Assembly (NCBI GenBank): GCA_030731685.1
Contig: JANQTO010000452.1
Coordinates: 1 to 10,512, forward strand
DNA: 10,512 nucleotides
DNA from: Nonlabens sp.
GTDB lineage: Bacteria; Bacteroidota; Bacteroidia; Flavobacteriales; Flavobacteriaceae
Direction: 5' to 3'
The notes below the pieces were generated by a model. It did not search any database. It worked only from the letters and a program-made list of their open reading frames with translations, and was not told where the DNA came from. Shown piece after piece: positions 6,173 through 10,512 of the stretch. The translations under genes were made by a program, and so were the position numbers. Each line of letters begins with the position of its first letter. Position 1 is the first letter of the stretch.

Positions 6173-7222
6173 TCATCTTCGTTTTCTAGAAATATTTTTC
6201 AATGGATTCACAGTAAGTTTCTCATACATGGTTCTGTGCTTGAAAATAGCCGCTGCTGTATCTATCGCTTTCATAAATGACGATGGGCTCGCCTCACCTT
6301 TTCCAGCGATATCAAAGCCTGTACCGTGGTCTGGACTTGTGCGCACGCGATTAAGACCTGCGGTGAAATTTACGCCTTCACTAAAACTTATAGTTTTAAA
6401 ACCTACGAGTCCTTGGTCATGGTAACTTGCCAGAACTGCGTCAAACTGCTTATATTTTTTACTTCCGAAGAACGTATCTGCCGCGTAAGGACCAAAAATA
6501 AGCGTGCCATCTTGCCTTAATTCTTCTAAGGCTGGAATTAAAACGTCTTGATCATCTGTTCCAATCACTCCATTATCTCCCACATGCGGATTAATTCCCA
6601 ACACGGCAATTTTAGGCTTGACGATACCAAAATCTCTTTTCAAGGACTCTTTAATAGTTCCTATTTTAGATTTTATAATCTTAGGGTCGATATTACGCGC
6701 AACTTCAGAAATAGGTATGTGATCTGTAAGAAGTCCTACACGCAACTCGTCAGAAACTAAGAACATGAGGCTCTCACCTTCTAGCTCTTGGTCTAGGAAA
6801 TTTGTATGACCTGGAAATTTAAAATCGTCTGACTGTATGGATTCCTTATTTATAGGTGCTGTGACTAAAACGTCGATTTTACTTTCTTTAAGTGCTTGTG
6901 TAGCGGCTTTTAAACTTTCTATTGCCACAGCGCCAGCTTCTTTAGAAACCTCACCCCACGTAACCTTAAAATCTTCATTAATCACAGATAGTAAATTGAG
7001 TTTACCTGGTAGTGCCTCGTCAATACTCTTTATACTGTGGTATCTAACATCTAGATTGAATTCCTTTACATAAAAAGACAGCAGCTTTTTTCCAGCAAAA
7101 ATGACCGGCGTATAAAGCTCCAGCATCAATGGATTTTCGAAAGATTTTAAAACAACCTCGCCGCCTATACCATTTGGGTCACCTATACTTATACCTATTA
7201 TTATATTCTTGGATTTACTCAT
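6173..7222 (-). CDS. pdxA: 4-hydroxythreonine-4-phosphate dehydrogenase
   Basis: PdxA oxidises 4-phosphohydroxy-L-threonine to an amino-ketone that PdxJ joins with deoxyxylulose phosphate to make pyridoxine phosphate (DXP-dependent vitamin B6 route), in the cytoplasm. The 349 residues are slightly longer than the roughly 330 of E. coli. Visible motifs: N-terminal IGDPNGIGGEV (13-23), PGHTNFLD (137-144), and the three metal-binding histidines His168 (TDHIP), His213 (NPHVGDNG) and His268 (SYHDQG), followed by RTSPDHGTGFDIAGKG (294-309). All key residues are present. It opens the minus-strand cluster, 61 bases before DUF177, and is divergent from ribE across 62 bases. The basic tail SRKRR is an extra. 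The promoter on this strand is not clear. Confidence 0.96.
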   Translation of the reverse strand: MSKSKNIIIGISIGDPNGIGGEVVLKSFENPLMLELYTPVIFAGKKLLSFYVKEFNLDVRYHSIKSIDEALPGKLNLLSVINEDFKVTWGEVSKEAGAVAIESLKAATQALKESKIDVLVTAPINKESIQSDDFKFPGHTNFLDQELEGESLMFLVSDELRVGLLTDHIPISEVARNIDPKIIKSKIGTIKESLKRDFGIVKPKIAVLGINPHVGDNGVIGTDDQDVLIPALEELRQDGTLIFGPYAADTFFGSKKYKQFDAVLASYHDQGLVGFKTISFSEGVNFTAGLNRVRTSPDHGTGFDIAGKGEASPSSFMKAIDTAAAIFKHRTMYEKLTVNPLKNISRKRR

Positions 7223-7243
7223 TTAGTGCGCCTTTTTTAGCCT

Positions 7244-7251
7244 TATTTTTG
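7244..7251 (+). promoter_or_regulatory. TATTTTTG -7 element, candidate ribE promoter
   Basis: An exact TAnnTTTG match in the pdxA-ribE divergent spacer, placing transcription start near 7256 and a leader of about 29 bases. No -33 TTG is visible at proper spacing and T-rich DNA makes chance matches likely. The leader is too short for an FMN riboswitch. Confidence 0.3.
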
Positions 7252-7284
7252 AACTTATAAAAGTAATGGTTTTTTAAGACATTT

Positions 7285-7869
7285 ATGTTTACAGGAATAA
7301 TAGAACGCACCGCAACAGTTGTTAATCTTGAAAAGGATAAAACAAATCTTCACATAACCCTACAAAGCGAGCTCGCTCATGAACTCAAAATTGACCAAAG
7401 CCTTGCGCACAACGGTGTGTGTTTAACGGTAGTAGCAATAGAAAACAACAAGTATACGGTAACAGCCATAGACGAAACCCTCCAAAAAACAAATGTAGGT
7501 GACTTAAAGAAGGGCTCTGTCGTGAATCTAGAACGCGCCATGATTATGAACGCACGTTTAGATGGTCACATCGTTCAAGGTCACGTAGACCAGGTAGGTG
7601 AGTGTAAACGAGTTGAAAATAATGAAGGTTCTTGGGTTTTCACTTTTGACTATGACGCATCTTTAGGAAATGTAACCATAGAAAAAGGAAGCATATGCAT
7701 TAACGGCGTGAGTTTGACAGTTGTTAACTCAACAGCACATGGTTTCTCCGTTGCCATAATACCTTATACGTATGAGCACACAGGTTTCAAGAATATGAAA
7801 GCTGGTGATAAAGTAAATCTAGAATTTGATGTGATAGGAAAGTATGTCGCTAGACTGTTGAATCGTTAA
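7285..7869 (+). CDS. ribE: riboflavin synthase, alpha subunit
   Basis: The enzyme dismutates two 6,7-dimethyl-8-ribityllumazine molecules to riboflavin and a pyrimidinedione, the last step of riboflavin synthesis. The 194 residues start with the invariant MFTGIIE and contain the two internally repeated lumazine-binding domains: domain 1 (about 1-90) with NGVCLTVV (43-50), and domain 2 (about 91-190) beginning LDGHIVQGHVDQVG (92-105) and carrying INGVSLTVV (139-147). Length is within the usual 190-215. No other riboflavin genes are nearby, so it is unlinked from the rest of the pathway in this window. Its TAA stop overlaps the stop of the convergent small gene. The gene is called ribC in E. 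coli. Confidence 0.96.
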   Translation: MFTGIIERTATVVNLEKDKTNLHITLQSELAHELKIDQSLAHNGVCLTVVAIENNKYTVTAIDETLQKTNVGDLKKGSVVNLERAMIMNARLDGHIVQGHVDQVGECKRVENNEGSWVFTFDYDASLGNVTIEKGSICINGVSLTVVNSTAHGFSVAIIPYTYEHTGFKNMKAGDKVNLEFDVIGKYVARLLNR

Positions 7870-8069
7870 GCTTGCTGTCGCTTTCTATTTCTTAAAGCAA
7901 CTGCCGTTCCTAGCACAAGGGCGATAACGATAAGATATATGATAGAACCATCAATAGGGACATCACCCACTGGTGGTGGCGGACCCATTTTAGGCGTCAC
8001 AGGTGCAGGCGGCTGCACACTCTGTACTATCGTTAAGGCAATAAAAGTTAGGGAACTTTTAATCATCAT
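7866..8069 (-). CDS. small PID-CTERM-like exported protein
   Basis: This small protein (67 residues from ATG 8069; an ATG at 8066 is equally possible) has a hydrophobic N-terminal signal-like stretch (about residues 4-17), a short Pro-rich middle (PPAPVTPKMGPPPPVG), then VPIDGS followed by one hydrophobic helix (about 43-59) and a basic end RNRKRQ. The order Pro-rich spacer, P-ID-G motif, transmembrane helix, basic tail matches the tripartite C-terminal sorting tails of Bacteroidota that I know as PID-CTERM. Here the tail makes up almost the whole protein, so little or no cargo domain remains. The frame is open to ATG 8117, but the extra residues weaken the signal peptide. Its stop shares TTAA with ribE. 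Function is unknown. Confidence 0.65.
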   Translation of the reverse strand: MMIKSSLTFIALTIVQSVQPPAPVTPKMGPPPPVGDVPIDGSIIYLIVIALVLGTAVALRNRKRQQA

Positions 8070-8479
8070 TTTTATTGAACAAGTAGCGAAAGTAATTATT
8101 TTAAGGTCAAGCCACAAAAAAGAATGACAATCTGCTGATTATTATTTCCTAAAGTGTATTTCATCTATATAAATTTACTTTTTAGCGATTTTTTTAAATA
8201 CGCTTCTAAAAGTTTTCAACGGTTCTTTCAATTTGTTGAATACTCAGATAACGTAATTTACATTGGTTCGGTTGTTTCAGCAGCACTAAAATTGTTCATA
8301 TCTCTAGTTTAAAACAAAATTCATCACGAAATCATGCACTTCACAACGTGCAATTACCATGTTTATTCTAAAGATTACAAACATTTCGACTAAGCTATAC
8401 AAAACGACCTTTGACAACATCATAGCATTGTAACTATGTACGTCTTATAATTTTGAAGAATCAGAAAACTTCTGGAAAC
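8070..8479. other. gene-free stretch of about 410 bases
   Basis: No convincing gene is seen on either strand between the small PID-CTERM gene and the tRNA terminator. The sequence is AT-rich, with only short ORFs (for example a 39-codon one on the minus strand, 8304-8423). Weak inverted repeats occur (TGCAC/GTGCA at 8335-8353, CATAG/CTATG at 8421-8438), too small to call an RNA. The promoter of the small gene must lie in its first part; the minus strand has TACTTTCG, one mismatch from TAnnTTTG, at about 8085-8092. Confidence 0.6.
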
Positions 8480-8506
8480 AAAAAACCCCAGCATAAGCTA
8501 GGGTTT
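8480..8506 (-). terminator. rho-independent terminator of the tRNA gene
   Basis: On the minus strand AAACCCTAGC, loop TTAT, GCTGGGGTTT form a 10-bp stem with one U-G pair, followed directly by a run of T (six in total up to 8480). It begins 7 bases after the tRNA end. Confidence 0.9.
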
Positions 8507-8512
8507 CTACCG

Positions 8513-8586
8513 TGGGCCCACCTGGGCTCGAACCAGGGACTTTCTGATTATGAGTCAGATACTCTAACCAGCTGAGTTATAGGCCC
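8513..8586 (-). tRNA. tRNA with CAU anticodon (Met or Ile2)
   Basis: A complete 74-nt cloverleaf can be folded: acceptor GGGCCTA with TGGGCCC (one G-U pair), D-arm ACTC/GAGT with a 9-base loop containing GG, anticodon stem TCTGA/TCAGA around loop CTCATAA, a 5-base variable region, and T-arm CCTGG/CCAGG with loop TTCGAGC. The anticodon is CAU and the discriminator is A. CCA is not encoded. It is not the initiator by appearance (first pair G-C, paired). It could be elongator Met, or Ile2, whose CAU is modified to lysidine-AU: C4-G69 and C5-G68 resemble E. coli tRNA-Ile2 more than tRNA-Met. Position 10 is A (A10-U25), which is uncommon. It has its own promoter and terminator. Confidence 0.95.
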
Positions 8587-8627
8587 AACAAAATATCTTC
8601 TCGTGATACTCTGTCTTAAAAAGTCTG

Positions 8628-8658
8628 CAAATTTAAACTATATTCTGTCTTATACAAA
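8628..8658 (-). promoter_or_regulatory. consensus Bacteroidota promoter of the tRNA gene
   Basis: On the minus strand TTTG (8658-8655) is followed after 19 bases by TAAATTTG (8635-8628), an exact -33/-7 match. Start of transcription is predicted near 8623, giving a 5' leader of about 37 bases before the tRNA. The -33 box touches the mce stop codon, so the tRNA is transcribed independently of mce. Confidence 0.7.
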
Positions 8659-9066
8659 CTATTCCTTTATTTCTTCACAAAGCTCCACTAAAACACCGCC
8701 TGCGCTTTTGGGGTGCACAAACGCAACCCACTTATTATCAGCGCCCCGCTTGGGTTTTTCATTGAGAATTACAAAGCCTTCTTTTTTCAAACGAGCAAGC
8801 TCTTCTACGATGTTTTCTACGGCAAATGCTACATGATGTATTCCGGGACCATATTTATCTATGTATTTTGCTATCGCACTATCTTCGTGGGTGGCTGCGA
8901 GTAATTCAATTTTGTTTTCTCCACTTTGAAAAAAACTGGTTACAACTTGTTCGCTTTCCACTACCTCTTCTTTATAAGGTAACCTACCTAGTAATTTTGT
9001 ATAAAGCTGGTTCCCTTCTTTTAAATCGCGTACCGCAATTCCTAAATGTTCTATTTTTCCTAACAT
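8659..9066 (-). CDS. mce: methylmalonyl-CoA epimerase
   Basis: The enzyme interconverts (2R)- and (2S)-methylmalonyl-CoA, linking propionyl-CoA carboxylation or degradation with the B12-dependent mutase and succinyl-CoA. From ATG 9066 it has 135 residues, the normal length, with two beta-alpha-beta-beta-beta (VOC/glyoxalase) modules. Likely metal ligands are His7 (IEHLGIAV), Glu54 (KIELL), His78 (GIHHVAF) and Glu128 (LVELCE). The frame is open much further upstream, to 9336, but that stretch lies opposite rbfA and its divergent promoter and is not family sequence, so I reject it. Mutase and propionyl-CoA carboxylase genes are not in the window. The fold is shared with other VOC enzymes, but the HLGIAV, GPGIHHVAF and C-terminal motifs are specific enough. 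Confidence 0.93.
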   Translation of the reverse strand: MLGKIEHLGIAVRDLKEGNQLYTKLLGRLPYKEEVVESEQVVTSFFQSGENKIELLAATHEDSAIAKYIDKYGPGIHHVAFAVENIVEELARLKKEGFVILNEKPKRGADNKWVAFVHPKSAGGVLVELCEEIKE

Positions 9067-9086
9067 TTTCACTTTTTTAATCTCTC

Positions 9087-9094
9087 CAAAAATA
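9087..9094 (-). promoter_or_regulatory. TATTTTTG -7 element, candidate mce promoter
   Basis: The minus strand reads TATTTTTG, an exact TAnnTTTG match, 20 bases before the mce ATG within the 58-base divergent mce-rbfA spacer. TTG trinucleotides upstream are too close for a standard -33 box. Confidence 0.4.
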
Positions 9095-9112
9095 TCACAA
9101 TTACAACTTACG

Positions 9113-9120
9113 TACCTTTG
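9113..9120 (+). promoter_or_regulatory. TACCTTTG -7 element, apparently leaderless rbfA start
   Basis: TACCTTTG again lies exactly four bases before an ATG (9125), as at 1293-1305. Predicted transcription starts at or beside the start codon. No -33 TTG is seen at the usual spacing. Confidence 0.55.
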
Positions 9121-9124
9121 CATT

Positions 9125-9520
9125 ATGGAAGAAAGTAACAGACAGAAAAAAATAAGCGGCATCTTACAAGAAGATATCTCAAACGTAATAAGCAATGTAT
9201 TACGCAAAAATGCTGTTGCCAACCTCATTGTTTCTGTAACAAAGGTTACTGTAACCCCAGACCTAGGGTATGCAAAAGCGTACCTATCTGTTTTTCCAGC
9301 TGCCAAAGCAACAGCGGTCGTTAAAGAAATAGTCAAAATGACTGGCGAGATACGTTATGAAGTAGCTGCCAAAGTCCGTCACCAGCTACGTCGCATGCCA
9401 GAACTTCAATTCTTTAATGATGACTCCTTAGAATACATGGATCAAATAGACAAGGAGCTCAAAGGTGAAAACAACCCTATAGATAATCCAGATATATTAC
9501 CGCGCCGTAAAAAATCGTAA
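9125..9520 (+). CDS. rbfA: ribosome-binding factor A
   Basis: RbfA is a small KH-fold protein that binds immature 30S subunits and helps 16S rRNA 5'-end processing, notably in the cold. The 131 residues start MEESNRQKKISGILQEDIS and show the family pattern: an N-terminal helix, the VSVTKVTVTPDLGYAKAYLSVF strand pair (about 37-58), and the R-x-E-(V/A) helix RYEVAAKVRHQLRRMPELQFFND (about 77-99) leading to a short last strand. The C-terminus (about 115-131) is Asn/Pro-rich, ends RRKKS and is probably disordered. It is the first gene of a two-gene unit: the following permease gene starts immediately after its stop, in the same frame, an order I recall from other Flavobacteriaceae. Confidence 0.95.
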   Translation: MEESNRQKKISGILQEDISNVISNVLRKNAVANLIVSVTKVTVTPDLGYAKAYLSVFPAAKATAVVKEIVKMTGEIRYEVAAKVRHQLRRMPELQFFNDDSLEYMDQIDKELKGENNPIDNPDILPRRKKS

Positions 9521-10512
9521 TTGGGACTATCTACCTACATCGCAAAGCGGTACCTTATTTCTAAAAATGGCAAAAACGCCATTAATATCATCAACATCCT
9601 TAGTTTTATTATTACCGTCGTGGGCACGGCATCACTATTCATTGTGCTTTCCGGTTTTTCTGGGCTAAAAGATTTCAGTACAGAGTTTTCAAATTATTTT
9701 GATCCCGATTTACAAATAAGTCCAGTAAATGGTAAGACTGTGGATATTCCGCTTTCGCGAAAGCGTGCTCTCGAAAAAATAGATGGTGTTGCATTAGTTT
9801 GTCCAGTTGTAGAGGAAAAGGCGTTTTTAAGCTACGATGGAAAAAACAGCATTGCGTTTATAAAAGGTGTGCCTGATAACTACAATCAGCTTATCAAGCC
9901 CGATTCTATTTTATTATATAGCAGTAACTGGTTGACTGATAACGATACCCAAGTGGTTGTGGGCGCGGGAATCTCGTTAGAACTATCATTAGGTATCAAC
10001 GATTATGGCGATTACCTGCAAATAATGGTTCCTAAACCTGGAACAAATGCCATAAATGCACTCAATTTGAACAGTTCATTTTCTACCCTAGACGCGCTTT
10101 CTACAGGGATATTTTCGGTAAACGAAACGCTAGATAATAAGTACATATTTACGAGGTTGAGCGCAGCTCGTACCCTACTAAACTACAGCGATTCTACAGC
10201 CAGTGCGGTAGAGCTGAAGCTAAATAGCAGTGCAAATGAAGACGCAGTGCGCAAAGAGATTACTGCGATTTTCAAAGAACCCGTGGTTATTAAAAACAAA
10301 TTACAGCTCAACGATGCACTCTATAAAATGCTCAACTCAGAGAATCTAGCAGTCTATTTAATTTTTACGCTAGTACTTGTTCTCGCCCTATTTAACGTAG
10401 TAGGTTCCATAATTATGATGATTTTAGACAAAAAACGTAACCTAAAAACGCTGGCAGACCTAGGCGCAACCGTTACGCAACTACGCATGATTTTCTTTAT
10501 TCAAGGTAGTTT
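9521..10512 (+). CDS. LolC/LolE-type ABC permease, partial (3' end beyond window)
   Basis: Lipoprotein-releasing or MacB/FtsX-like permeases pair with a LolD-type ATPase to extract lipoproteins from, or move substrates across, the inner membrane. About 330 codons are present. The N-terminus STYIAKRYLISKNGKNAINI precedes a first membrane helix (about 26-45) with VLSGFSGLKDFS, then a periplasmic domain (about 50-270), and a second helix (about 275-300) followed by the cytoplasmic DKKRNLKTLADLGAT coupling segment. The rest, with two further helices, is cut off. The first codon after the rbfA stop is TTG at 9521; no in-frame ATG occurs until deep in the periplasmic domain, so TTG is the start. 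The codons 9749-9766 (residues 77-82, PLSRKR) are the palindromic repeat. LolC and LolE cannot be separated here. Confidence 0.88.
   Translation, partial: MGLSTYIAKRYLISKNGKNAINIINILSFIITVVGTASLFIVLSGFSGLKDFSTEFSNYFDPDLQISPVNGKTVDIPLSRKRALEKIDGVALVCPVVEEKAFLSYDGKNSIAFIKGVPDNYNQLIKPDSILLYSSNWLTDNDTQVVVGAGISLELSLGINDYGDYLQIMVPKPGTNAINALNLNSSFSTLDALSTGIFSVNETLDNKYIFTRLSAARTLLNYSDSTASAVELKLNSSANEDAVRKEITAIFKEPVVIKNKLQLNDALYKMLNSENLAVYLIFTLVLVLALFNVVGSIIMMILDKKRNLKTLADLGATVTQLRMIFFIQGS
9750..9765. repeat. palindromic repeat, copy 2 (inside permease gene)
   Basis: A 16-base perfect palindrome, CGCTTTCGCGAAAGCG, identical to the core of copy 1 (3672-3687) and also followed by [A/T]GCTCT. It is read in frame as part of PLSRKR in the periplasmic domain just before the ALEKIDGV segment and causes no frameshift. 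Confidence 0.85.

Noticed and set aside
7223..7284. Possible FMN riboswitch before ribE
   Set aside because: The whole divergent spacer is only 62 bases, too short for the RFN element, and lacks its conserved segments.
8304..8423. Minus-strand ORF of 39 codons in the gene-free stretch
   Set aside because: Hydrophobic and short, without promoter, known motif or conserved neighbour; chance is a sufficient explanation.
8335..8438. Small RNA in the gene-free stretch
   Set aside because: Only 5-bp stems (TGCAC/GTGCA, CATAG/CTATG) are present, with no consensus promoter or terminator framing them apart from the tRNA terminator, which faces the other way as part of the tRNA unit.
9067..9336. N-terminal extension of the epimerase frame
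   Set aside because: It lies opposite rbfA and covers the divergent promoter region; the family protein begins at ATG 9066 with MLGKIEHLGIAV.
1..10512. CRISPR, insertion sequence, phage, toxin-antitoxin or defence genes
   Set aside because: No repeat array, transposase, integrase, paired terminal repeats or recognisable defence domain was found; almost all genes are conserved core functions, so I do not claim a new system here.

Overview
The window looks like a housekeeping stretch of a marine Flavobacteriaceae (Bacteroidota) chromosome. The evidence is low G+C, promoter motifs of the TAnnTTTG type, no clear Shine-Dalgarno sequences, a DUF177-rpmF-fabH-accB-accC cluster next to pdxA, and a small protein ending in a PID-CTERM-like sorting tail. 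A palindrome, CGCTTTCGCGAAAGCG, occurs twice and reminds me of Nonlabens/Dokdonia-type genomes, but the genus is a guess.

Layout. 1-500: an unrecognised, possibly remnant ORF with no ATG. 645-1229 (+): a small secreted beta-barrel-like protein with its own terminator. 1305-2231 (+): a solo ABC ATPase with a TOBE-like tail, ending in a 16-bp hairpin that also faces accC. 2288-7222 (-): pdxA, DUF177/YceD, rpmF, fabH, accB, accC, which joins vitamin B6 synthesis, ribosomal protein L32 and the start of fatty-acid synthesis. The 150-bp rpmF-fabH spacer carries three inverted repeats, and the accB-accC spacer carries the palindrome. 7285-7869 (+): riboflavin synthase, divergent from pdxA. 7866-8069 (-): a small PID-CTERM-like protein whose stop shares a TTAA with the ribE stop. 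8070-8479: no gene seen. 8513-8586 (-): a CAU-anticodon tRNA with a consensus promoter and terminator. 8659-9066 (-): methylmalonyl-CoA epimerase. 9125-9520 (+): rbfA. 9521-end (+): the N-terminal 330 codons of a LolC/LolE-type permease that starts with TTG directly after the rbfA stop and carries the second palindrome in frame.

How the genes work together: AccB and AccC form the biotin part of acetyl-CoA carboxylase, and FabH uses its product (as malonyl-ACP) to start fatty-acid chains. L32 and RbfA link to ribosome assembly. Epimerase links propionyl/methylmalonyl-CoA to succinyl-CoA. I see no defence system, integrase, IS element, CRISPR array or biosynthetic cluster. The interest lies in non-coding details: the coding-compatible palindrome, apparently leaderless starts, structured leaders, and the ambiguous identity of the CAU tRNA.
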